Origin: Alkalispirochaeta americana
GTDB taxonomy: Bacteria; Spirochaetota; Spirochaetia; DSM-27196; Alkalispirochaetaceae
Direction: 5' to 3'
DNA length: 64,000 nt
Assembly: GCF_900156105.1 (NCBI RefSeq)
Contig: NZ_FTMS01000003.1
Coordinates: forward strand, 157,146 to 221,145
Under the pieces are notes generated by a model that was not told where the DNA came from, made no database searches, and saw only the letters and a list, made by a program, of their open reading frames with translations. Positions 8,197 to 15,963 of the stretch are shown here, in pieces; positions within the stretch are counted from its first letter, which is position 1; each line of letters starts with the position of its first letter. Both the position numbers and the translations under genes were made by a program.

Positions 8197-8838
8197 CTAC
8201 CGCTCCACATGGAAAGAGAACCTGGAGGGAGCAGCTTGGGAGGAACAGCACAGAGGCAGAGGATAGCGCCGGATCACCCCAAAGGGCAGGGGCCGCTCAA
8301 AAAAATTCTCCAGGCCAGCGCCGGCTCCTGATCCCGCAAAGAGATACTCCAGACACCGCAATACCCCCTCGTGGGTAACCGCCAGGGTCGGGGTGTCTCC
8401 GGGAAGATCGGCGCAGAAGGCGCGCACCCGTTCAATCATCATCGGCAAACTTTCTCCTCCAGGGGTTGGATGGGTCTGCCAGTTCTCCATCCAGGGGTGC
8501 GTCTCCTCCCGGGGAATATCCTCCCAGGGGCGGCCATCCCAGAGGCCGTAGTCAAACTCCAGGAGCTGGGGATCTTCCTGTACAGCGTACCCCAGGGCTG
8601 ATCCAAGATCACCTGCGAGGATGCGGCACCGTTCCAGGGGGCTGGTATGGATGATCGCCCCTGCCAGGGGGATTTTTCGCAGGTTTTCCAGGATCACCTT
8701 TCGTTCCTGATCATAACTTTCTGCCAGAGGAAGGGGCGTGCGCCCCAGGCACATCCCTGGGGGTTTCTCCACCCGGGTATGCCTGATCGCAACCAAAAGG
8801 GGGGATTCATCCTGGCGGGGGTGGATTGGGGTGTTCAC
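8197..8838 (-). CDS. cobC: Alpha-ribazole phosphatase-like histidine phosphatase (CobC-type)
   Basis: About 213 residues from GTG 8838, which overlaps the cobS stop (GTGA). A longer open frame up to 9426 is discarded because it runs through cobS in another frame. Phosphoglycerate-mutase-type signatures are visible: RHTR with a following GMCLGRTPLPL (the phospho-His block of CobC proteins), HTSPLERCR, and the second catalytic histidine in AVTHEGVLRCL. CobC removes the phosphate from alpha-ribazole phosphate in the lower-loop branch of cobalamin synthesis. Its place next to cobS supports that role. It closes the hyd-cob gene string and is convergent with feoB. Confidence 0.78.
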   Translation of the reverse strand: MNTPIHPRQDESPLLVAIRHTRVEKPPGMCLGRTPLPLAESYDQERKVILENLRKIPLAGAIIHTSPLERCRILAGDLGSALGYAVQEDPQLLEFDYGLWDGRPWEDIPREETHPWMENWQTHPTPGGESLPMMIERVRAFCADLPGDTPTLAVTHEGVLRCLEYLFAGSGAGAGLENFFERPLPFGVIRRYPLPLCCSSQAAPSRFSFHVER

Positions 8839-9611
8839 AGGAGCAATGCCGCCGCCAGGAGGGTCAGCTCCGAGACCTGCTCGGTTGCGCCCAGGGTATC
8901 TCCCGTGTATCCGCCCAGATGCTTTCGAAAGAAGAGGGCGGCCAGGGGGACCAGAAGCATCAATGTGCAGAGGCCCAGGAGCCCCGCGCGTCCCCTCAAA
9001 GCCATCGTGACTCCCGTGGTAATAGCCAGGGCCAGGAGGACGCTCGTGGGGCTGACTCCTTTGCTGATCGGTTTCGCCTTGCTCAGCTCGTCGGCCCGGA
9101 CATAGGGAAGGAGGGCGATCACCAGGACAGGCGCAAACCGTGCGCCCACGTGGACCGCGATAATTGTCTGGACCATGCCCTCGGCGGGCAGTGCCAGAAG
9201 CAGATGGAAGCGCAGAAGCAGGGCCAGAACCAGCGTGATAAGCCCGTAGGTTCCCACACGGCTGTCCTTCATGATTTCCAGCTTCTGTTCCACCGTCCAG
9301 CCGCCGCCAAAGCCATCGGCGGTGTCGGCCAGGCCGTCCTCGTGAAACGCGCCGGTGCAGAGGACCGCGGCGGCCATGCTCAGGAGAATCGCCACGGCGG
9401 GAGGAAAGAAAAGATGAGCTCCCCACCAGACAGCGGCGGCCAGGCCTCCCGTGATCAGCCCCATGGCGGGGAAGTAGGCCGTGGCCGGGCCCAGGAGGTG
9501 TGTCTCGGCCATCACCCGTGACGAGACGGGAATGCGCGTGTAAAACCCCAGGGCAACGAGAAACAGTTTTAGCTGCCGAGGCAGCCGCACGGGACGATCG
9601 TAGCGGTTCAT
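8835..9611 (-). CDS. cobS: Adenosylcobinamide-GDP ribazoletransferase
   Basis: Joins alpha-ribazole (phosphate) to adenosylcobinamide-GDP, the last assembly step of cobalamin, in the inner membrane. The 258-residue length is normal. Family signatures: GAFHEDGLADTADGFGGG (acidic Mg-binding block, residues ~88-105), DSRVGTYG shortly after, and several hydrophobic helices in the C-terminal half. It starts only 28 bases after hydF, so cobalamin lower-loop genes are probably co-transcribed with hydrogenase-maturation genes. No cobalamin riboswitch is visible upstream. Confidence 0.9.
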   Translation of the reverse strand: MNRYDRPVRLPRQLKLFLVALGFYTRIPVSSRVMAETHLLGPATAYFPAMGLITGGLAAAVWWGAHLFFPPAVAILLSMAAAVLCTGAFHEDGLADTADGFGGGWTVEQKLEIMKDSRVGTYGLITLVLALLLRFHLLLALPAEGMVQTIIAVHVGARFAPVLVIALLPYVRADELSKAKPISKGVSPTSVLLALAITTGVTMALRGRAGLLGLCTLMLLVPLAALFFRKHLGGYTGDTLGATEQVSELTLLAAALLL

Positions 9612-9639
9612 GCCTCAGGAGTATAGCAGGTTTCGCGGC

Positions 9640-10884
9640 TCAGGCCGACCGGGCGGCCCCATTCAGGTTAAACGGTTCCAGGACTCGTTCCAGGACTCCC
9701 TGCATGTGCGATATGGCCACCCCGTAATTTGTCACGCCCACTCCGGCCAGGCGGGCATCTTCCAGGCGGGCCAGCATCTGTGGCCGGGTAATCATGCACC
9801 CCCCGCAATGGATGATCAGATCGTAGCAATCAAGCTCTTCGGGGAAGGTTCCGCCCGTTACTTCCAGGTGATGCTCTTTCCCGGTGTAGGCCCGTATCCA
9901 TTTGGGCAGCTTCACCCGGCCGATGTCGTCGCACTGAACCTGGTGGCTGCAGCTCTCGGTGATAAGGATTCGTGAGCCTGCGGGAAGACGATCCAGAAGA
10001 TAGACGCTCTCCACAAAAGCGGGGAGGTCTCCCTTGAGACGGGAAAAGAGGATCGAGAAGGTGGTGAGGGGCACCTCGGGAGGGAGTAGCGCTGCTGCCC
10101 GGTCCACCACCTGGGAATCGGTTATCGCCAGATCGGGGGGGTGCTTCAGCTGGTCCAGCACCCAGGGCAGCTCCTGATCCTTCACCACCAGTGTTGCAGC
10201 GTTTCCGTCGAGGACCTCGCGGATCGTCTGGACCTGAGGCAGAATGAGGCGTCCCGCCGGAGCCTCCAGATCGATGGGGACGATCAGAAGCACCAGGCGA
10301 GCAGGCCCGATCAGCCCCTCCAGAAGCTGCCGGCCCCCTCGCTTCTCCTCTTTTTGCCGGGCAGATTCAAGAATTCGGGCCAGCTCATCCCGGAGCTCCC
10401 ATACTCCCTCGCCCGAAGCTGAGGAAACTACGGCGGGCGGGCGGCCGGTGATCCGCTGCAACTCCCGAAGAAACTCCTGTCCGGGTCTGGTGGTGTCGCT
10501 GTGGGTCACCACCGCCAGGGTAGTCCGCTGGCTCGCGCAGGATACGAGATGGTCCAGATCTTCCGTGTCCCAGCGGTCGGGGTGTATCGTGTAGAGCGTC
10601 AGATCGCTCCCTGCCACGGCGGTACGGGTTTTTTTGTTCCTGGCAGACCCCAGGGCACCTCGATCGTCCAGACCGGCCGTATCCACATACACCACGGGTC
10701 CAAAGGGCAGAAGTTCCGACGAGCGGAGTACGGGATCCGTTGTGGTTCCTCGGGTGGGCGAGACAATAGCCAGATCCTGACCCACCAGGGCGTTCATCAG
10801 AGCCGATTTTCCGGCGTTGCACTTTCCTGCCAGGACAATGTGGGGCCGCATGGCCCTGGGAGTTCCCTGTGGTCCTCTGCTCAT
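9640..10884 (-). CDS. hydF: [FeFe]-hydrogenase H-cluster maturation GTPase
   Basis: Scaffold on which the 2Fe subcluster is built before transfer to hydrogenase. 414 residues. The N-terminal GTPase domain has AGKCNAGKSALMNAL (G1), a TRGTTTDP switch and DTAGLDDRG (G3). The C-terminal cluster-binding domain shows SCSHQ, and about 50 residues later HCGGCM, the expected CxH...CxxC arrangement. Start ATG overlaps the stop of the TM1266-family gene by four bases. The gene order hydG-hydE-unknown-TM1266-hydF is clearly one maturation operon. No hydA structural gene is in the window. Confidence 0.94.
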   Translation of the reverse strand: MSRGPQGTPRAMRPHIVLAGKCNAGKSALMNALVGQDLAIVSPTRGTTTDPVLRSSELLPFGPVVYVDTAGLDDRGALGSARNKKTRTAVAGSDLTLYTIHPDRWDTEDLDHLVSCASQRTTLAVVTHSDTTRPGQEFLRELQRITGRPPAVVSSASGEGVWELRDELARILESARQKEEKRGGRQLLEGLIGPARLVLLIVPIDLEAPAGRLILPQVQTIREVLDGNAATLVVKDQELPWVLDQLKHPPDLAITDSQVVDRAAALLPPEVPLTTFSILFSRLKGDLPAFVESVYLLDRLPAGSRILITESCSHQVQCDDIGRVKLPKWIRAYTGKEHHLEVTGGTFPEELDCYDLIIHCGGCMITRPQMLARLEDARLAGVGVTNYGVAISHMQGVLERVLEPFNLNGAARSA

Positions 10885-11180
10885 GGGGTTTCCTCGGTGA
10901 GGGCCGTGCCGGGAAGACTCTGAAGCCCCGTTTTCACCGTCACACCGGGCAACGCTCCAAGCTTTCCGCTGAGAGAGCCCATCTCGTCGGTGGTGGCGCG
11001 AACGATGAGGGTTATGATCGAGATTGATCCTTCCTCAAGGTTGGGAAGACCCAGACGTCCAACAATGCAGTCGGCATGAGCCGAAAGGATCTGGTTTATC
11101 CGTGCTCCCAGGCGGTGGCGGTTTTCTACGATAATGCCCACAAAGCCGTAGCGCTTGTTTTGTTCAGCCCTTGTTTCCAT
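10881..11180 (-). CDS. TM1266-family iron-only hydrogenase system regulator
   Basis: About 99 residues from ATG 11180, with AGGAGGG seven bases upstream. The upstream extension of the frame to 11309 lies inside the preceding gene and is dropped. The sequence (KRYGFVGIIVENR, ADCIVGRLGLP, then an alternating hydrophobic strand pattern) matches the small ACT-like family found beside hydEFG genes and annotated as a putative regulator of [FeFe]-hydrogenase systems. It may sense a ligand through its ACT-like fold; no DNA-binding motif is visible. It overlaps both neighbours. Confidence 0.82.
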   Translation of the reverse strand: METRAEQNKRYGFVGIIVENRHRLGARINQILSAHADCIVGRLGLPNLEEGSISIITLIVRATTDEMGSLSGKLGALPGVTVKTGLQSLPGTALTEETP

Positions 11181-11766
11181 GGTGGCTCCCTCCTGTTCGG
11201 GATGGTTCAGGTGATGTCTGATCCTTGAGTGATTCATCTTCATTGGAGGCTCCGGATTCAGCAGGAGATTCTTCCCGCAGAACCTGATAATCCCGGGTTT
11301 GCACGCCAAGGAGAGCTGCTACTGCAGCGGTCCAGGTCGAGACGTTCCGGGGATCTTCAACCAAAGGAGACGAGTGGGGAAGAGGATAGTGGTTGCCCAG
11401 GACACCTGTAGCGTAGGCGTCAAAGAGATCGCCTTCTCTCCGGAGCGGCAACCCGGCAATCTCTTCCAGGTGGTTTAGAAAATTCTCCGCCTCTGGTGGC
11501 GTCTTCCGGGGCTGCCAGAACGAGCAGTGACCCACTGGAAAGGGAGTATCGGGCGAGTAGAGGAGATCCTGAAGAAACTCAAGTCCCGCCGAATCCCCCC
11601 CGGGAGGAACCCGGTAAAAGAGAATCGGTTTGGCAGGATCAAGGAACCGGAGTATTACCCCGGGGATCGTCTCCGAGGGCTCCCTGGCTGCGGGTATCCT
11701 CTCCATCATCACTAAATCACCTGTTTCCAGAGAGGGGGCAAAGAGGGTGAACTCGAGCTCAGTCAT
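11164..11766 (-). CDS. Unknown protein embedded in the hydrogenase-maturation operon
   Basis: About 200 residues from ATG 11766, with GGAAGGAG six bases upstream. The start lies inside the end of hydE (8-base overlap) and the stop overlaps the TM1266-family start by 17 bases, so it is translated in step with both. I do not recognise the family. No signal peptide, membrane helix, cysteine cluster or P-loop is visible. The first ~160 residues look like a folded alpha/beta domain (MTELEFTLFAPSLETGDLVM at the start). The last ~35 are polar and low in complexity (many S, E, D, G). Its conserved-looking embedding suggests a role in H-cluster assembly or hydrogenase regulation (inference only). Confidence 0.7.
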   Translation of the reverse strand: MTELEFTLFAPSLETGDLVMMERIPAAREPSETIPGVILRFLDPAKPILFYRVPPGGDSAGLEFLQDLLYSPDTPFPVGHCSFWQPRKTPPEAENFLNHLEEIAGLPLRREGDLFDAYATGVLGNHYPLPHSSPLVEDPRNVSTWTAAVAALLGVQTRDYQVLREESPAESGASNEDESLKDQTSPEPSRTGGSHHGNKG

Positions 11767-12889
11767 GGAATACTCCTTCCTTCCGCCGGGCGTGGGGGGC
11801 GTCTCCCCAGGAATGATACGACACAGGGCGCCGGGCCCAGGCCGCACGGCGGGGAGTACAGGAAATGCACTCCCGAGCCGTCTCCTCCACGCAGGGTTTT
11901 CCCTGGTAGAGCTGGTAGGCCCTGCGCTGACCACCGGGAGTAACGATTGGCATTAGTACGTTGGCGCCAAAGGCGAGTCCCTGTTCCCGTCCTGTCGGTG
12001 AAAGGGCCTGCAGGGCCGTGGCGGCAGCGATATTCACATCCCTCAAAACGAGTCGTGTGGCGGCGATCATCCGCAGGGAGAGGCGCAATCGTTCTGCACC
12101 GCTGGTGTCGGGCAAAAGTCCCTGGCGGTGCATCTCCTCCCGGGCGCTGCCTGCAGCCTCAATATAGGGCCCCATGCCGATCATGTCGGCATCGATCTCC
12201 CGGAAAAACATGATATCCCGGGCCAGATCCCGTGAGGTTTGGCCCGGAATGCCGATCATCACGCCCGTTCCAACCTGGAACCCTTCGGCCCTGAGATCTT
12301 CCAGTGCCTGGAGTCGCCGCTCCAGGGGCTGTTCCGGGGGGTGGAGTCGGGCAAAGAGGCGAGGGTTGCTGGTCTCGACCCGCAGGAGATAGCGGTGTGC
12401 TCCGGCGTCAAAAAAACGCCGGTAGGTCTCCCGGGTTTGCTCTCCCACGGAGAGGGTAATTCCCAGCCCCCGGGGAAGATCGGGAGTGACCGTTTCCTCC
12501 TTTATCCGTCGCAACACCCCTTCGACAAAATCGATAAAAGGTCGGTCCCGGCGTTCTCCTGCCTGGAGGGTCATGGAGCCGTATCCCTCCTGCAGGCAGA
12601 GACGAGCCCCTTCCAGGATTGCCTCCTCGGAAAGATCGAACCGGACAAGAGGGGCTCCCTGGTCATCGCTCCTGCTGGAGCGACGAATCCCGCAGTAGTA
12701 GCAGTCGCTGGTGCACCGGTTGGAAAACTCCAGGAGCCCCCGAAGGCGGACCTCTTCTCCCACCTCATCGGCCATGACCTGCCGTGCCCGGGCTGCCAGG
12801 GCGGCGTCTCCTCCCGGCCAGCGGCCCAGAAGAAGTTCTTCCAGCTCCTCCAGGGAGAAGGTTCCCCGGGGAACAATCGTATCAGACAT
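11759..12889 (-). CDS. hydE: [FeFe]-hydrogenase maturation radical SAM enzyme HydE
   Basis: Radical SAM enzyme of H-cluster assembly acting on the HydG product. 376 residues. The radical SAM motif CTSDCYYC (CX3CX2C) is near residue 58. Unlike some HydE proteins it keeps the C-terminal second-cluster motif, CVEETARECISC (CX7CX2C). The ATG overlaps the hydG stop by eight bases, and the stop overlaps the unknown gene. A GTG/ATG choice is not in doubt because the N-terminal MSDTIVPRGTFSLEELEELL aligns with the usual start region of the family. Confidence 0.92.
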   Translation of the reverse strand: MSDTIVPRGTFSLEELEELLLGRWPGGDAALAARARQVMADEVGEEVRLRGLLEFSNRCTSDCYYCGIRRSSRSDDQGAPLVRFDLSEEAILEGARLCLQEGYGSMTLQAGERRDRPFIDFVEGVLRRIKEETVTPDLPRGLGITLSVGEQTRETYRRFFDAGAHRYLLRVETSNPRLFARLHPPEQPLERRLQALEDLRAEGFQVGTGVMIGIPGQTSRDLARDIMFFREIDADMIGMGPYIEAAGSAREEMHRQGLLPDTSGAERLRLSLRMIAATRLVLRDVNIAAATALQALSPTGREQGLAFGANVLMPIVTPGGQRRAYQLYQGKPCVEETARECISCTPRRAAWARRPVSYHSWGDAPHARRKEGVFHD

Positions 12890-14453
12890 AGAGATCCCTC
12901 GCGCCTTCGCTGGTTCGCTTGTAATAGTCCAGAAACTTTGTGTGCAACGCAGGCGTCCTTTGTTTTGCTCCCGCCAGCTCCTGCTGGATCAATGCCTCGC
13001 CGATCTTTCTCGTTTCGGGGGTAGCGAAATCGTCGAGCCACTCCCGGAAGGTTATAATCGCGTTGAGTTTACAGTAGTTTCCCTCGCTGCAGCTCCGCAG
13101 AAGACGCATGATTCGCTCTCCCCGGCGGCCGATCCGGTATCCGGCGGTGCAGAAGCTGCTGATGAACCCCAGGGAGGCCAGATCCCGAACCAGCTCCTCC
13201 ACCGTGCGGGGGTCCCCCAGGAGAAACTGCTGTTCTTCTTCTTTTTGGCTGTAGGCGTCCCGGCCGGCCTGATCTCCCTTTGCAGGCTGCTCCGAGGGGA
13301 TCGCCCCGAGGTCATTCTGGTGGCCGGAGCTGTAGGCTCCCAACCCTATTCTGGTGGAGGCATCCATCTGGGTTATGCCCCGAAGCACCGCCTGATTCCG
13401 GATGTCCCGGGTTTCCCGGGCGGTACAGATGAGCCCTGTGTAGGGCACGGCCAGGCGAAGGACGGTGATGATCTTCAGAAAATCGGCATCGCTCACGGCG
13501 TAGCGGCTTGAGCGAGTCAGGGGCGCGTTATGAGCCGGTTCAAGACGGGGAAAACTGATGGTGTGCGCGCCGATCCCGCAGTCGGTGCTTTCCAGGGCCC
13601 GGACATGGCTCAGGAGCCCCATAACCTCGAACTTCCAGTCGTAGAGGCCGAAAAGCACGCCCAGCCCCACATCGTCCACCTGGGCATCCTGCGCCCGGTG
13701 CATCGCGTAGAGCCTCCAGCGGTAGTCTGCCTTGAGACTCTTCGTTCCGTGAACGCGGCGGTAGGTGTCGCGGTGGTAGGACTCCTGAAAGACCTGGTAC
13801 GTTCCCAGGCCGACCTCGCGGAGCCGTTTCAGGGAGGTGATATCCAGAGGCGCGCAGTTCACGTTTACCCGGCGGATATTGGCGTGGCCCCGACGAGTAG
13901 GGACGCGCACACCATAGACGGCGTTGATGCTTTCCTCAAGATAGTCGATGTCGGTGAGGGGGTGCTCGCCGTAGACCACGACCAACCGCTTGTGGCCGAA
14001 AGACCCCGCCAGGGCCGATGCCTCGCGGCGAATCTCTTCCATGGTCAGGTGCCGCCGGTGCATCTCGGTGTTTTCCCGGCGAAAGCCGCAGTAGCTGCAG
14101 CTGTTCACGCAGTGGTTTGCCATATAGAGGGGCGCAAAGGTGACGATCCGGTTGTCGTAGACCTTGAGTTTTATCTCCAGCCCGGTCTGGGCCATCTCTT
14201 CCAGCATCTCCGGGTCTTCCACGTTCAGAAGAACCGCCGTTTCCCGGGGTGTCAGGGTCTGAATAGCCCGGGACTTGTCCAGGATATCTCGCACGGTCCG
14301 GGGATCGGGGTTTCGCGTCTCTTCCAGGGCACGAAAGATCGCCTGCTCATCAATAAAGTCCTGGCCCTGGCTGTCCAGGTATTTCTCTACTTCTTGGGGT
14401 TTTACAATGCTCCGGGACCACTGGAGGTCGCGGGCTGGGGCTGAGATCGCCAT
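12882..14453 (-). CDS. hydG: HydG radical SAM tyrosine lyase with one auxiliary-cluster Cys missing
   Basis: Splits tyrosine to supply CO and cyanide for the H-cluster. 523 residues from ATG 14453 (AGAGGATG upstream); longer than the usual ~470, partly from a charged insert near residues 380-405. The radical SAM motif CVNSCSYC is at 115-122. The C-terminal auxiliary-cluster motif should read CX2CX22C. Here it is C435-TA-G438 and, 22 residues on, C461: the middle cysteine is glycine (codon GGA at 13142-13140). An extra cysteine, C455, lies nearby. The rest of the C-terminal domain is intact, with no stop or frameshift. Either the auxiliary cluster is differently ligated, or this is a divergent HydG. 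Confidence 0.9.
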   Translation of the reverse strand: MAISAPARDLQWSRSIVKPQEVEKYLDSQGQDFIDEQAIFRALEETRNPDPRTVRDILDKSRAIQTLTPRETAVLLNVEDPEMLEEMAQTGLEIKLKVYDNRIVTFAPLYMANHCVNSCSYCGFRRENTEMHRRHLTMEEIRREASALAGSFGHKRLVVVYGEHPLTDIDYLEESINAVYGVRVPTRRGHANIRRVNVNCAPLDITSLKRLREVGLGTYQVFQESYHRDTYRRVHGTKSLKADYRWRLYAMHRAQDAQVDDVGLGVLFGLYDWKFEVMGLLSHVRALESTDCGIGAHTISFPRLEPAHNAPLTRSSRYAVSDADFLKIITVLRLAVPYTGLICTARETRDIRNQAVLRGITQMDASTRIGLGAYSSGHQNDLGAIPSEQPAKGDQAGRDAYSQKEEEQQFLLGDPRTVEELVRDLASLGFISSFCTAGYRIGRRGERIMRLLRSCSEGNYCKLNAIITFREWLDDFATPETRKIGEALIQQELAGAKQRTPALHTKFLDYYKRTSEGARDLYV

Positions 14454-14611
14454 GGCACATCCTCTCGATAAAACTGTTGTGTGTTTCAGGAGAGTCCCTT
14501 TTCCCTTGGGGATGCCCCGTGGGATCAGTACAATCCAGACGCCTTGGAGCTGTTCCTGGCAACTTCGGCGCACCGGAGTCGGAACGGTTCCTCAGCTATT
14601 CCTCTTCGATC

Positions 14612-14640
14612 ATTACACCATCCATCGAAGGTATTGTCAA
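14612..14640 (-). promoter_or_regulatory. Promoter of the hydG-hydE-...-cobC operon
   Basis: On the minus strand TTGACA (14640-14635), a 17-base spacer and TGTAAT (14617-14612): near-consensus sigma-70. A leader of about 150 bases follows before hydG. The 330-base gap between hydG and the plus-strand gene at 14782 holds only this promoter and the repeats listed separately. Confidence 0.8.
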
Positions 14641-14643
14641 TAG

Positions 14644-14659
14644 TTTATATAGATATAAA
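14644..14659. promoter_or_regulatory. Palindrome abutting the hydG -35 box
   Basis: TTTATAT-AG-ATATAAA is a perfect inverted repeat only three bases upstream of the -35 hexamer (minus sense). This is a typical place for an activator such as a CRP/FNR-like redox or metabolic regulator. The regulator is unknown. Confidence 0.4.
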
Positions 14660-14722
14660 AAGCCCTGTTTATCCAGGGAGATCCGCTGGCTAGAAAATTT
14701 CCCGCTTGATCGGGTTTATTGA

Positions 14723-14740
14723 GGTTAATCGGGGTTAATC
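14723..14740. repeat. Tandem 10-base repeat upstream of the hyd promoter
   Basis: GGTTAATC occurs twice with a 10-base period (14723-14730, 14733-14740), and a weaker copy (GGGTTTATTG) precedes it. One helical turn spacing suggests a protein-binding site serving hydG or the divergent gene at 14782. Confidence 0.35.
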
Positions 14741-14781
14741 GATCTTCGTGCATTCTGGTTGGGGATGTGGTAAATTCGCCC

Positions 14782-15888
14782 ATGATGCTTTTCTGCAGCC
14801 ACCGCTTCATCAGAGTTGGTCTCACCCGATTCAGGCCCGTCCTGGAGCTCTCCCTGATCCTCTTCCTCACCAGCCTGCCCGCCGTGGCCGGGGAATCCCC
14901 GCAGTCTGCTCCCGAGCCCGATTCCCGGGTCAGACAGGAGATGCTTCTGGCTCCCCTGGTGGGCCGGAACATGCATCCTCTCTTTCTTGCCGTGCCCCCT
15001 CTCCCTGCCCGCCGGTCGGCACTCCTGGAGCCGGGAGAGCAGGAGATATCCTCCGCTGTTCATTGGGGGAACAACTTCACCATGGAAGGGCTTCAGAGTG
15101 ATCGAACCACGGTAGATCTGGAGCTGGATTCGGAAGCCCTCTACAGCGGGATAGCCTGGGCTCAAGGTCTTCCGGGCGGCAGGGAGGCTCACCTCGGGTT
15201 TGACATCTCCTGGCATTTTGGAGGGGCCATGGACCCCCATATCTCGAACTTCCATCATTTCTTCGGGTTTCCCGACGGAAGCCGGGAAATACGCCCTCAC
15301 TATAGTTGCAGGATGGTGGTTTTTCAGGATGACGAGCGAATACTCGACGAGAAAGGCCCTCTCTTGCCTCTGGTTCACCTTTCGGTGGAGGTTCGCCAGG
15401 CGATCCTCTCGCGAAGGTCGCTGGGGCCGGGGGTTTTTCACCTCTCCCTGGGGGTTCTGGGAGCGCAGCCGGTTCCCGTGGGCGAGAGAAGGCATCCCCT
15501 TTCGGCAAACTTCCCCTCGGGGGCTTTTCGCCTCTACGGAGGATATCAAAGTGGTCCCTGGACAGGGGAGTTTGCCGGAGGGGTTGCTGCCGTCTCCCGG
15601 CCCGCCTACCTGGGGTCCGGCAACTTTCACCCCCTGATCGTTCCCTTCGATGCAACCCTTGGGCGGGCCTTGGGGAATCGCGCTTCCCTGGTTGTGACTG
15701 TCTCCGGTTCAACCAGTCCTTTCCGTCTCGGCTATGACCGAACGGACCGCCATAGCGCGACAGTGAATGTGGGAACCCGTCTGGCCCTGTCAGAGAGGGA
15801 TGTTCTGCAGCTGAGTTTTACCGAAGAGTTTTTTACCTTCGCGGCCACGGATATCGGGTTTCACCTTGGATGGAATCGGAGAATATAA
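14782..15888 (+). CDS. DUF3187-like outer-membrane protein
   Basis: About 368 residues from ATG 14782; the frame extends 63 bases further upstream but without a better site. An N-terminal hydrophobic stretch ending LPAVAGES reads as a signal peptide. The body consists of alternating polar and hydrophobic strands with many glycines and aromatic residues, and it ends with SFTEEFFTFAATDIGFHLGW. This resembles the C-terminus of DUF3187 proteins, which are predicted outer-membrane beta-barrels of unknown function. It stands alone between the divergent hyd operon and the ABC operon. Confidence 0.65.
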   Translation: MMLFCSHRFIRVGLTRFRPVLELSLILFLTSLPAVAGESPQSAPEPDSRVRQEMLLAPLVGRNMHPLFLAVPPLPARRSALLEPGEQEISSAVHWGNNFTMEGLQSDRTTVDLELDSEALYSGIAWAQGLPGGREAHLGFDISWHFGGAMDPHISNFHHFFGFPDGSREIRPHYSCRMVVFQDDERILDEKGPLLPLVHLSVEVRQAILSRRSLGPGVFHLSLGVLGAQPVPVGERRHPLSANFPSGAFRLYGGYQSGPWTGEFAGGVAAVSRPAYLGSGNFHPLIVPFDATLGRALGNRASLVVTVSGSTSPFRLGYDRTDRHSATVNVGTRLALSERDVLQLSFTEEFFTFAATDIGFHLGWNRRI

Positions 15889-15905
15889 TTTGTGAAAACC
15901 TTTTC

Positions 15906-15932
15906 TTGACAGGTCGGTAAAAGCGGTTTACC
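15906..15932 (+). promoter_or_regulatory. Promoter element and LacI-like operator of the ABC operon
   Basis: TTGACA at 15906-15911 is followed by the palindrome GGTAAA-N5-TTTACC (15916-15932), which would lie between -35 and -10. This arm sequence is like LacI/GalR-family operators, so sugar- or nucleoside-responsive repression is plausible. The -10 itself is poor. Confidence 0.45.
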
Positions 15933-15963
15933 GTCATACTAGAAAAAAACAGGAGGAGTGTGT

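Noticed and set aside
8197..9426. A single 409-residue minus-strand frame
   Set aside because: Its N-terminal half lies in another frame of cobS and is arginine/glycine-rich junk; the real gene is the CobC-like part from GTG 8838.
12882..14453. hydG as a pseudogene
   Set aside because: Frame, length and all other motifs are intact and it is overlapped by hydE; one missing Cys is not enough.
14453..14612. Riboswitch in the hydG leader
   Set aside because: The ~150-base leader has only weak stems and no motif I recognise; kept as plain leader.
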